Of a stretch of 64,000 nucleotides of DNA, positions 9,652 through 20,373 are shown piece after piece. Both the position numbers and the translations under genes were made by a program. The notes beneath the pieces are model-generated. The model did not search any database and was not told where the DNA came from. It was given only the letters and a program-made list of their open reading frames with translations. Within the stretch, counting starts at the first letter, position 1, and each line of letters begins with the position of its first letter. Source of the DNA: Thelonectria olida (lineage: Eukaryota > Ascomycota > Sordariomycetes > Hypocreales > Nectriaceae); the NCBI GenBank assembly GCA_020736575.1, contig JAGPYM010000011.1, forward strand, positions 744,001 to 808,000, written 5' to 3'.

Positions 9652-12600
9652 TCACGCCCTCTGCTGATAGCTCTGCTTCCACTCCTCAATCTTTCTCCTT
9701 CGCTCCTCGACCTTGCGCTCAAACTCGGCCACCTTCTCGAGGCGCGCCCGATCCTCCTCTTCGTCACGCTTGGCTTGTTCGGCCTTGCGTCGGACCTCTT
9801 CGCGCTTCAACTGATCGGGACGACGCTCGGCAATGTCCCGGGGACGATAGTCGCTAAAGAACTTCTTAAGGACAATCTCGATGAGCCAGCAAAGAGCGTA
9901 GTCGAGGACCATGACGGAGACCATGTTTTGCTTGAATTCGAGGCTGAAGGGGACGAGCTTCATGCCGACGTTGATTTCGGGCACGAGCTCCATGGCGCAG
10001 GCAAAGGCGAGACCGGTGACACCAACGATACCGTAGTACATTCCCTTGTTCTCCGAGAGGGACTCGCGGAAGGGACGGCCTTGGTAGTTGATGGCAAAGG
10101 TGGAGATTTGTTGGATGAGCTGCAGGAGGTAAACAGCCGAGTTGAGCAGCGAGGGAGCGAATTCAGCCTCAAGATCAACGTCCTCGGAACGACTAGGACA
10201 AGGTTAGTAAGACTGTCTGACGAGAGGGACTAAAAAAAGTCGGTCAACTTACGGATCAAGTCTGTCACAGAGTCGGGCAATGTAGATCAGGGTGACAATA
10301 TGGACGGCGAACTGGCCGAGGATGGAACCAATGATGTAAACGTTGAAAATATTGGGTTGAGGACGCTCCTTGCTCAGACCCTCGACGACACGGGCGCGAG
10401 AGATACTGAGGAAGCAGACAGACATGAGCATACCACTGATGGTGTACTGAGCGTCGCCAAACTTGATACCCTCGAGGTACAGGACTGACAGGGAGTAGGC
10501 GCTGATGAGACAGTTGAGAGCGAGAATCTTGTACATCTGGATGGTGGCAACAAGAGTGCATCGACCCTGGCGGATGATGTTGGGCACAGCAATGACGTTT
10601 CGGAGCTTCGAGGTGAAGGGCGCAGCAACCGAGGCGTCACCCAGCTTGAGAGTTGGTGGCTCATCATCTCCCATCTCGGCCTCCATCATGCCAGAGGCGA
10701 GCTTGTCGGCAAATCCGGCAGCCTTCTTGCTGGCTTCCTTCTGGCGAGACTCCTGAGCGGTGAGGATAGCTTGGGCACCAGCAGAAGTAACCGTCTCGGT
10801 CGGGTAGCCCTGCTGAATAACCCACTCCTCGGGGGTAATGTTCTTATTCTTAGCCTCGCGCTCAGCAGCCTTGAAGAACTGCGGGTTGGTTGGACCAGGG
10901 GGGTACAGGTGGGCAATCATCAGGGGAACAGGGGGCTGGGGCTGGTTGAAGCGCTTCATGAGGTCGCACTGCTTCTGATACATCTCCTTCATCTTGGTGT
11001 TGCGGGCGTGTTCGGCGATACGAGTGAGGTCTTCCTTGGTTCCGTTGAGCAGAGCAATACCAATGTGAGCCTGCTTGAGAGCACCAACATCGTTGGTACC
11101 ATCACCAGCCATCAGAGTGTAGTAACCCATATCCTTGAGACCCAGGAGAATGTCTTCCTTCTGCTTCGGCGACACACGAGCGTAGACCCAGGTGTGTCGG
11201 AGAATCGAATTCCAAGCAGCCTGGCCCTGGAACTTGGCGAGGGCATAACCGGTAACACAAATATCCTTGGTACGCAGAATCTCCGGGTCGATGGGCTTGG
11301 TCGGGTCAACGTTGATGCTGACCTTGTCGTCGACGCTCTTCCAGACGAGTCTCCCGCCCTTGTGATCATCTGGAGCATCCAAAATCAGCACCTCACGATC
11401 GACAATCTCGACCTCGCGAGCAACGTGCACAGCGGTAAGAGGGTTGTCACCAGTGATCATGACGACACGGTGGCTGCTCTCATTCAACATCTGAACGGCT
11501 TCCTTGGCATCCTCCTTCAGGGGGCAGTGGAGGACGAGGAAACCGGCGAAAGTCAAATCGCTCTCAACCTTTTCACGCTTCAAGTCGTTGATCTTAGCGG
11601 AGCCAAGCTCAGAGTCGATGGTAAGTTGCTTGTAAGCCAGAGCGAGAACACGAGAGCCCTTTCGAGTGAAGTACTTGTACGTCTCCTCATAGTCCTCGGG
11701 AACAACCGAAAGCATCTTCACGATGGTCTCGGGCGCACCCTTGACACCGGCGAATGTACCCTTGATCTTGTGGCCAGTTTTGAGATCGGCACCATGAACC
11801 ATGGCAACGGAGCTTTGACGCTTGAGGGCAGAAGAGAACTGGAAACGACGCTTGATCTGAACGGTACCGTGTGTGCTACCGGCCTTGTTGGTGCTCTGAA
11901 GAAGATCATTCTTGCCAAGAGTCCAGCCAAGAGAGCTGAGAGTAGCCTTTTCCATCGGGTCACCGACAATCTCTCCCTCATCAAGCTTAACCAAGGCGTG
12001 GGCAGTGGCCAGAACCAGCTTGGTTTCCATGCTAGTCTCCATAACGGGAATGATGGCAGAATGGGCACCGTCGGATTCCTTCTTGTCATTGATCTCAACA
12101 TGGCCTAGACCAAGGCCAGCAATACCCTCGACGACGAGGTCCTCACCAGTCAGAGTTCCAGTCTTGTCAAAGCAGGCGACGTCAACGCGGCCAGCAAAGG
12201 GAATACGGAAAGGCTCAGTACAGAAAATGGCAAGCTTAGCTAGGGCAGCCAAACTGGTGTTGACGGCGAGACTCAGTTCCATGGGAAGCTCAGGAGGGAC
12301 GACGCTGGTGACAATCAAGACGCAGTCCAGCAAAAGCTTGGAGCGCTTACGGTCCTTGCGAACACCTTCATCCCAGACATACCAGGAAGCGGCAATGGCG
12401 AAGATGAGAAGGAAGAGAATGAAGAAGAGAGCCTCGGCGTTGTTCGCGGAAACACGCTCAGTGGAGTAGATCATGGTTCGAACAAGGTTGCCCTGAGAGG
12501 TCTCGAAACCGGTCTTCATAACGATAGCCATGGCGCCGTTATCGGGAGGAGTGGGAACGCCAGAAGAGAGCTTGGGTTTCTCCTGGTCAGGGTTACCGTG

Positions 12601-13716
12601 GGTGATCTGAAGGACCTTGGTACCACCCCAGAGAAACGCATTCTTGTCGAGACCTTCGGGCTCGAGGAGGGCATCGGCGGGGCGAAGCTGGATCGAATCC
12701 TTGAGCAAGGGAGTACTCTCGCCAGAAAGCATGGCCTCGTTGACGATGGCAGTGCCCTCGACCAGAAGCATATCGCATGCGACTCCGCTGTCCTCCTTGG
12801 TTCGGCCAACAGAGACCAAGTCGCCAGGGAGGAGGTGATCGCTCGTAATCTCGGTCCACTTGCCCAGACGGAACACCCACATATCGTAGGGCTTGATGCT
12901 CATGCCTCGGAACTCGTTAAGGGTGCGCTGACGCTGCCAAACGACGGTACTCTCGAATGCGACAAGCATGAAGAGAGTGAAGAGCGAGTAGTACCAGTAT
13001 TCATCAAGCATCCATAGACCGACACAGAAGATCTGGAAAACGAAGAAGGGGGCAACGGCATGCTCCTTGAACAGCTCAGTAAAGGTCGGGACGGGGATAT
13101 CGAAGGTGTTGGTGCCATAGTGCTGTTCGATGCGAGTAAGCTCGGCCTGCTTATCGATTCCGCGGGAGGACTGGAAGTGACGGATAGCGGGCTTGGGCTC
13201 GATGTCGATGTCGTACTGAACGGTGCCGAAGGACTTGGATTCGACATTGTAGAGGAAACGGCGCTTCTGGAAGAGGAACGAGAGGTTGGTCTTTCCGCCG
13301 ACCTGTGAGAAGAGTTAGTAAATTGCGCTCACGAGTCAAGTAGCGAAATGTCCCACCTTGTCGCGAACCAGCTTGCAAATCTCTGCAGAGCCGGCGTTTG
13401 CGATAGGAATAACCTTGATCAACTGGGCCTCCTCGATATTCTTGGCTTTGGAGGCAGTGAACTTGCCCTGGAGGTTGACGCTCCAGTGAGTGCTCAGCCA
13501 GACAAGCGACTGAACAGTGATGATGGCGCCGGTCCAGACGACGGTCCATTCTTGGGCGCCAATGTGTTTCTCGTAGAGCTCGGGAGTGAGGTAATAGCGA
13601 AAGAAGATGGGCCAAACGATGACGAAGGGCCAGATGTACAGGTGAAACTGGAAAGGCAACGGGCGCAGAAGCTCCGCGTTTCTAATCTGCGCGTGGTCGA
13701 CGAGGGGCGCCATCAT
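9652..13716 (-). CDS. spf1: P5A-type cation/TM-helix dislocase ATPase of the ER (Spf1 family)
   Basis: Three exons on the minus strand, 13716-13357, 13302-10253 and 10192-9652, give 1316 residues, a normal length for the family. N-terminal membrane segments include the P5A region with PLPFQFHLYIWPF. P-type landmarks follow in order: LSGESTPL (actuator loop), PPELPMELSL (P5-type M4), CFDKTGTLTGEDLV with the phosphorylated Asp, and MAGDGTNDVGALKQAHIG. More membrane helices follow, then a highly charged C-terminal coiled coil rich in Glu, Arg and Lys. Yeast Spf1 removes mistargeted tail-anchored helices from the ER membrane and affects ion and sterol homeostasis. Two adjacent ATGs (13716, 13713) precede APLVDHAQIR; either may start. 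Confidence 0.95.
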
Positions 13717-14444
13717 GAGAGGCTTTGTCGTCGGCGGACGCGGTGATGGGAGGGGGATGGGAATAATTACAGATGCACAATCATCGACAAGAGTGAAAAG
13801 AAAAAGAAAAGGAGGAGAAAGAAGTTGGAAGAGGTGGCGATGACCGTTGGGGACTCGAATTCGCCCGTTGGTTGTGTCGAGATGGAGATTCAAAGTCCAA
13901 ATCAAAAAGTCGTGATCTGTACTTTTCGAGTGGCACCCACCGAACTGGTACCCACGCCGATTGGGGCAGGTGGGCGATAGGCGCCCCTTCCCACGGTCTC
14001 CGACTCCGGTTCGTTGTAGGGGGTTTGGGGGTTACGTTAGTGGGATGGCGCCTAACGTTGGGGCGACTCCCCGAATTGGTGGCGTTATACCCGCTGTAAT
14101 TTAGGCGTCGGGCGGTGTGGACCGGCCGCTTCGGAGCGTCTTGCACTCCGTAATGTGGGCGCCACGTGATTGTTCGTCATTCCTCCGGGCTTCGAACCCG
14201 GTCCATGGCATTCTATTGCCTCTTTGAGAGACTTTGGCAGCATGACACCACCCTTATTAACCACTCTTGGAGTGAAAGATGGGGTTTCGTGTTACCGTCG
14301 CATATTCGCATTGATAGAAAATGAGCTGTTTCATGTGTATGCACGAAGTATGGAATCTTCATGTTGTCGGATGACTCCATGTATTTTAATAGATATATCC
14401 GACGGAACTCTCCCTAAACCTATTTTCTACGAATTCCTCACTTT
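13717..14444. other. Intergenic stretch
   Basis: Promoter side of the P5A ATPase gene and 3' flank of the carboxylesterase gene. An isolated tRNA T-arm-like sequence (about 14176-14194) lacks a matching acceptor stem. Confidence 0.5.
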
Positions 14445-16145
14445 TCAACTGTTGGGGCAGTATCCGTCATCCACAGACTCGCTCACAAACTGAACCCACT
14501 TGTCATCTTCAGCAAACACGGCCAAAGTGTCCTTTCCCTCTCTATACCTGGGCCACCTTGTGCCTTGCCCGTCGCTGGGATCCTTTCTTGGGTTCGAGGC
14601 ATATGAAAGCCAGAGAGCTGAGAGACGCGTTTGGGTTAACACTACATCATTTTCACATCAAAGGGTCTGAACTTACCTTCCATGCCATAGCTCACTTCCC
14701 ATTCAAACTCGGTCGAGTTGCCACGATACTCGTAATGAGTGCCAAAGAGAAGGGGCAGTTCCGCTAGTGAAATGTGAGCAGTTATTCATGGTCAGGCAAA
14801 CCGATTCAGGCCATACCGCTGTGTGTTGCCCCGATCCATGGCAGAGGCGAAATGTTGGAAAAGTTGCCTGAGTAGTGGTATCGATACGTCTCGTAGCCGT
14901 ATTTGAGTCGGTTGCTAACATCATGTTAACTACCGCGAGCCCCGTCACCTAAAGGGTGGAACATGGACTCACTGGATCTCCTTCACAACTGGACACACAA
15001 TGGCGTTAAGTCCGATATTCCATTGCGTCTCAGTCACTCCGGTCGGGTTATAGGTTCCGAACCCGGCACCCTCGTTGGCGTTGACTCCCATAATCCATGC
15101 CTTTACGACTCGTCAGCCCTTTCAACTCTCACCCCTTGGGGGAGAAGAAGCCTACCTCTTTCTTGGACACCAAACCCTTGGCAATCCGATCCGTGGTATT
15201 GCTGAATGCAGTGACATTGTCACCAACTGGCGTGAAGCCCAAACCACTGCTGGAATACGCGGCCTGGATCTCGGTACCCTTCACCTCCTGCATGCAAGCG
15301 AGCTCCTTGGATGAACCCAGTCCTCCGCAACCAACCGATTTGGCAAGAGTGTGGAAATTGGTGTAGTTGCCAGCCGCAACCGTGAGAGTGCTTGTCGATC
15401 CAGAATCGAGGATCAGGCCCTTCACAATGAGATCATGGGGATACGCATAGCCGTACATGCCCACGGATGCTGCGCCTGCAGACTGACCCCAGAGAACCAT
15501 CTGCTCAGGGTTGCCCCCAAAGCCGGCAATGTTGTCTCGCACCCATTCCACCACCAGACGTTGATCCAACAAGCCAACGTTTTGGTGAGCGCTTTCGGCA
15601 TTGGGGAAGCCAAACACATTGACGCGGTAGTTCATTGTCACCACGATGTGCGACTGCGTTCTCTGAATCCACTTGTCAGGAATCTTGTACAACGAGTCTG
15701 CGCCGCCGCCGGTGAAGCCACCTCCGGGGATGTAGATGAAGACGGGCAGCTTCTTTCCGGTTGGGTTGAAAGGCGCATAAACATTGAGGTAAAGACAATC
15801 TTCCGACTGTCCGCCATTAATGAGGAACTGTGGCATCTTTTCCGTGTAGACGGTGGGAGTGTTGCTGATTGCCTGCATGCATGACGGAGCAAACTTGTTC
15901 GCCTTGACGGCCTTTGAAGAATGCTTGGCCTTGGGAGGCTTGAAGCGTAGAGACTCGAGAGGTGGCTCTGCGTACGGAACGCCGAGGAATTGTCGAACAG
16001 CAGGAGCGGTAGAGTTGATGAAGCCAGTGAGTTTGCCGCTCGTTGTCTTGACGGTCAACGGGGCGCCATTGCTGGGCTTTGACGATTCGACGCCGACCGC
16101 AAGAGAGGCGGCCAGGGTGAGAAGCTGAGTCCAGGAGAGTTGCAT
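14445..16145 (-). CDS. Secreted type-B carboxylesterase
   Basis: Five exons: 16145-15156, 15100-14973, 14914-14817, 14763-14677 and 14617-14445. All junctions stay in frame and give 491 residues. The first 20 residues form a signal peptide (MQLSWTQLLTLAASLAVGV). The esterase core shows VRQFLGVPYAEPP, SEDCLYLNVY, the oxyanion loop PGGGFTGGG, the nucleophile elbow GQSAGA, the acid residue in NANEGAG, and the catalytic His in GATHSAELPLLFG. The C-terminal WPRY and AEDDKWV blocks are typical. It hydrolyses ester bonds, probably outside the cell; the substrate is unknown. The first intron matches the intron position in the pseudogene at 46628, marking the two as paralogues. The intron-rich 3' half makes it easy to mis-annotate as truncated at 15129. 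Confidence 0.9.
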
Positions 16146-17670
16146 GGTCTCAACGGATCTGCATGTAGTATCCAAGAAGAAGCGCCAAGGACTCGACAGA
16201 CCTTGATAGGACAGATGTATCCATTGTTGAGTTAATCGGCCGGTTTAAGTACCCGCGTCCCCAACCTGAGAAGTGTCCCATGTTGATGAATTCGAAATGA
16301 ACCAAGGTCGGATCCTCTTCGCGCATCATCATGGATTGGAAGAACATTTATCATTTAGGTTTTATACCTTCCTTGCTTCCCTAGAAAAAACCACCGTGGT
16401 TCGAGTTAGTGGTTCGAGTGTAGATCCCGAGGTATAATGGCGAAGGTGCAGCATAGACAAACGGGAAATTGGACGCGGGAGGTGGTGCTGGATAGAGACG
16501 ATTTCCCCGCGATGTGGCCGTATGCGGGGAAACTACGAAAAGCGAACAGGGGGAGGGAAAAGTGTTTATGCCCCAGACCTCATGGATTGAATGCGGGGAT
16601 TGAATTGCTGCGAATTCATGGGGAAAAAAGAATGGGATAGTCAAGTTGTGAGGAGACTCATTGGGCCGAGGCAAATTACATAGTCGCCTGCTCCCCTTCA
16701 CGGCAACGTTTGCCGATGGAGCAGGCGTTTGCATGACTCGGAATCAATCCGTTTGGTGGTTCATGTTCTATTCGACAGGGACCACGAATAGACGGAGTAA
16801 GTATTGATCAGAAATGGTTTAGTCGCTCTCAACGTGCTGGACACAGGATAGAATGCAATGCTTGCGGAGACGTGGCGGGTGGTTCTGCCAACTTCAATCT
16901 TCTCTCTGTTTGTCGACTCTCTTTGCTTCGAACATCTCACCTGCCCATAGCATGTCTATCAAAGAGAGATTAAAATGATCATTACCGGCGTGACTCACGC
17001 CGACTTCAACCAACAGATCTGCATGAATCCCTTGCTTGATCCATCGTTACCCGCCAAGGAACATGTACCACCGTGAATTCGGAGAGTCCAGCCTGTGATG
17101 CATTTTTGGAGGTTGAGATGATTTGGTAGGAATTAAATCTTAAAAAACAACATGGACATAAATAGCAGGGCGACGACATCCTCATCTCCTGACTTGGAGC
17201 ATCAACGTGGGCGGCGCTTCGTAATACCCGAGTTCATGTGTGGCCTACGATGACGTGATTGAGGCTATTCCGACGAAGAGGGGGCCCATCAATGGGACCT
17301 GGAAGATCTTTAACAGACGGAACAGTCAAGATATCGATCAAGATATCAACGCTGAGAATGTGAGTGATGTCGCGGACGAGTTGAGTCCTGAGGGATGACA
17401 GTTCGATGTTGGGAATAGGATGTCCGCCATTCACTTGCATAGAAATCACGGCGGTACTTTGAGCGACTTTCTTTGTCAACAAGTATTAATAATTTGGATC
17501 ATGGAATTATCCCGACCCCGTCGCTAGTAGTTGCGGCTGAGACAAATGGTTACTTATCTGCAGGAAGATAAAAAGACCATTGATTGACACCTCTCACAAC
17601 CTCTCGAACTCGAACTTCAATTCTCACCGTCACCATCACACCCTCACCTCCACCTACTTCCGTCACCACC
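16146..17670. other. Long intergenic region between divergent esterase genes
   Basis: No gene supported. A short minus-strand open frame at 17234-17482 has coding-like composition but no recognisable domain. The last 90 bases before 17671 are CA-rich leader of the plus-strand esterase. Confidence 0.45.
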
Positions 17671-18639
17671 ATGACCGGCCTCAAGTACGATCCCGAGTAC
17701 GCCAAGGCCATCGAGCCATTCGCAAATGCCCCCAGATCCAATCCCACTACGGCCCTAGAAATGCGCCGGGGCACCAATGCCTTTCTTCGAATGGTCCTCC
17801 CCAAACCTCCACCGGACACCAAGATCCAGGAGACCAATTTTCTTGTCCGCAGCTTCGACGGCGTAGACATCCAGCTTCGCCGGTTCGCTACTGTAGAGCA
17901 AATTTCCGCATCGACGCCTCAGCCTGCGGTTCTTGCGCTCCATGGTGGCGGGCTTGTCGCTGGAGATGTCGACATGTGTGCGGGCATGTACGGCCAAGAT
18001 GCGCTTGATGGCGATCGCCCCGTCTTTGCTGTCGAGTACCGTCTTCCGCCGGAGAATGTTGCTCCCGCAGCAGTCGAGGACGGTTACGCATGCTTCAAAT
18101 ACCTCCTGGACCACGCTGCAGAGCTGAACATCGATCCTCATCGCATCGCCATCAAAGGCGGGAGCGCCGGTGGAGCAATCGCTGTAGGCCTGGTGCTCCT
18201 AGCCAGAGATCGGGAATTGAGCCCCCAGCCGGCGAAGCAGATCTTGGTGTACCCGATGCTTGATGATAGAACGACTTACCCAGCCGACACCAAGTTCCTG
18301 AAGTTGGCATCGTGGAGTGTGGACAAAAACAAGCTTGGCTGGGGCGCATACCTCGGCGAGGACAGGGCCGGTAACCCAGACGCTGATGTCTCGCCATACG
18401 CGGCACCGGCGAGGGCCAAGTCTTACAAGGGGCTGCCGTCGACGTACATTGATGTCGGCACGTTGGACATTTTTCGGGATGAAGGGCTCGAGTTCGCGAG
18501 GAGATTGATGGTAGATGATGTCGAGGCCGAGTTCCACCTTTGGCCTGGGATTCCGCATGCGTTTGAGCATGTATCGGTTGGGTCAAAGTGGGAGAGAAGA
18601 GCAGCAGAGGCCCGAATAGCTGCTCTTAGGTCGTTTTAG
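17671..18639 (+). CDS. Alpha/beta hydrolase of the hormone-sensitive lipase family
   Basis: Single exon of 322 residues from the ATG at 17671 (ACCATGACCGG); the upstream in-frame ATG adds only a Thr/Ser/Pro leader unlike the family. Domain alpha/beta-hydrolase-3 spans most of the protein. It has the oxyanion motif HGGGLVAGD near residue 90, the nucleophile elbow GGSAGG (the family usually has GDSAGG), an Asp in VGTLDIFRDE and a His in PGIPHAFEH. No signal peptide, so probably cytosolic. Acts on small esters or lactones by family; the substrate is unknown. The Asp-to-Gly change before the nucleophile is a mild oddity. Convergent with the hydrolase at 18774, 134 bases apart. Confidence 0.88.
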   Translation: MTGLKYDPEYAKAIEPFANAPRSNPTTALEMRRGTNAFLRMVLPKPPPDTKIQETNFLVRSFDGVDIQLRRFATVEQISASTPQPAVLALHGGGLVAGDVDMCAGMYGQDALDGDRPVFAVEYRLPPENVAPAAVEDGYACFKYLLDHAAELNIDPHRIAIKGGSAGGAIAVGLVLLARDRELSPQPAKQILVYPMLDDRTTYPADTKFLKLASWSVDKNKLGWGAYLGEDRAGNPDADVSPYAAPARAKSYKGLPSTYIDVGTLDIFRDEGLEFARRLMVDDVEAEFHLWPGIPHAFEHVSVGSKWERRAAEARIAALRSF

Positions 18640-18773
18640 ACATGCACGATAAGATTATTGGGAGAATTTACACGCGAAGCGTCTCTGGTTTACGAGCTGG
18701 GATTCTGGGCATAACCTGTATTGCTCACTACCGTACATAGTGCTACCTCGTACCATTTACAGCAATTTCATAA

Positions 18774-19628
18774 TTATGACCGGATAGACGCCCCCAAGAA
18801 AGCGATGAGAATCTCAGACATCTTCTCGGGCTGATCCTCAGGCGAGAAGTGAGCCGCGTTGTCGAGAATGGTGAGCTGAGACCCTGGAATAGAATCGTGT
18901 AGCTTGTGTGCCCAGTCCACAACCTGCCAAGTCTCATTCGCACCCCAAATAATCTGAACCGGGAGCTTCTCAAGCTCATGAAGACGCCCTGCGACTTCCA
19001 TGGTGTGTTTCGGATCGTAGTGTCTGACCTGGTGCTCAAAGAAGCTGGGCTGGCCAATGGGACCAGAAATGTAGCTCACGTAGGTATCCAGGCTAGACTC
19101 TGCTAGCTTTTCTGGATTGTTCACCGCTGACAGAAGCCATTCTCGGAAGTGAGACTGGTGGTCGGCGTCGTTGGTCTTGATGAGAGCCTCGAGCCCAGCT
19201 TGCATCTGCTCCTTGGTTCGTTTCGAAGGGTAGCTGTCGAAGCTGACGGTATCGATGAGCGTAAGTGAGCGGACTCGTTCTGGAGAAAAGACGGAGAATC
19301 GCTGGGCTATTCCGCCGCCGATATCATGAGACACGATGTGAGCCGAGTCGAGTTTCCACAGCGAGAGCAATCCCTCGAGAATGGGAATTTGGCCTGTCAT
19401 GGACGTGTCGACGGCGGAGTCCCATGGTCGCTCTGAGACCCCGAAGCCGAGAAGGTCAAAGTAATGAACTTTGTAACCACTTGAGACCAGTTGAGGGATG
19501 ATGTTCCTCCAGATAAGAGACGATGATGGTGTGCCGTGGATCAGAACGACCGGTTCTCCAGAGCCTTGGACCCCGTAGGCGATACGGTTGCCCCGGATGA
19601 GGGCGTGTTCGGTAGCGATCGGTTGCAT
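18774..19628 (-). CDS. Alpha/beta hydrolase with Asp nucleophile (haloalkane dehalogenase/epoxide hydrolase-like)
   Basis: Single exon, 284 residues from the ATG at 19628. Visible landmarks are VVLIHGTPSSSLIW (oxyanion HG), DLLGFGVSERP, the nucleophile elbow SHDIGGGIAQR with Asp at the nucleophile position, and NAAHFSPEDQP with the catalytic His. Haloalkane dehalogenases normally have Trp right after the nucleophile; here it is Ile, so true dehalogenase activity is unlikely and hydrolysis of an epoxide or other substrate is more plausible. A TTTAAATAG-type TATA element lies about 70 bases upstream. Cytosolic by lack of signal peptide. Convergent with the HSL-type esterase. Confidence 0.85.
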   Translation of the reverse strand: MQPIATEHALIRGNRIAYGVQGSGEPVVLIHGTPSSSLIWRNIIPQLVSSGYKVHYFDLLGFGVSERPWDSAVDTSMTGQIPILEGLLSLWKLDSAHIVSHDIGGGIAQRFSVFSPERVRSLTLIDTVSFDSYPSKRTKEQMQAGLEALIKTNDADHQSHFREWLLSAVNNPEKLAESSLDTYVSYISGPIGQPSFFEHQVRHYDPKHTMEVAGRLHELEKLPVQIIWGANETWQVVDWAHKLHDSIPGSQLTILDNAAHFSPEDQPEKMSEILIAFLGASIRS

Positions 19629-20373
19629 TTTTTTAGCTTCTCTTTTCACCTGAATGTGTTTGAAAGATGTATGTAGAAGATATACTCCGAGGTTTAAATA
19701 GATGTGCATTATTAATATAGGCGTTGTCGTAACAAGGGCGCAACACTGCAAAACTGGGCCTTGACCTATCACGGCTGCGTTCTATATCTTGCCAAGTAAC
19801 AGACAACTCGATAAGGCTTTGGCAGAAGAGAGCCATCAACGGACTAGGTACCGGAGAGACTATATTCGGGTCAATTTGACGCGCGGGATGAGATGGTGGA
19901 GGTTTGACTTTGCTTGAGGGGAAGGTCATTGAAACAGTGTACGATGAAGACTAGAAGGCCACCGAGTTCGCACGAGGGAATGGTTCAAAATAATGGAAAT
20001 GAGAGAGATTCACTTGCCATTTAAAGTCTTCAACGAATGTACTTTTTATGCTTTGAAATTTAATGCTGCTCTGTGATAGTGAATAGCTTGCTCGTGCTAA
20101 TGTTGTCCCTTACTTGGATCATCCCAATCCAAACCTCCAGTCCAACCTTGGGCCTCATGCCCTGGCATCACGAGTAATGAGAATAGCATTCTGGCCTCCT
20201 TCTAAACAACACCGGTTCTAAAGTTGTGGCATTGCATTCTTAAATCTTGATTCACCTCTCCCTTCACCACCCACTTACTTCATCGCATCGCAAACGAGTT
20301 AGATCTGAGACTATAAACTCGTAAGCTCGATTCACCACCCAAGCACGTCTAAGCTATGTATCTAGGCCTTCGT
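19629..20373. other. Intergenic stretch
   Basis: Promoter of the hydrolase at 18774-19628 and 3' flank of the lipase. No further feature seen. Confidence 0.5.

Noticed and set aside
10771..12108. 445-codon plus-strand open frame
   Set aside because: Antisense to the P5A ATPase with no recognisable domain.
14176..14194. tRNA T-arm-like sequence (CCGGGTTCGAAGCCCGG on the minus strand)
   Set aside because: No matching acceptor stem, D-arm or anticodon arm at proper spacing; at most a tRNA fragment or chance.
17234..17482. Minus-strand open frame of about 80 codons with coding-like composition
   Set aside because: Opens with a non-ATG codon, no domain recognised, no splice partners found.
18774..19628. 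Calling this hydrolase a true haloalkane dehalogenase
   Set aside because: The halide-binding Trp normally next to the nucleophile Asp is replaced by Ile.
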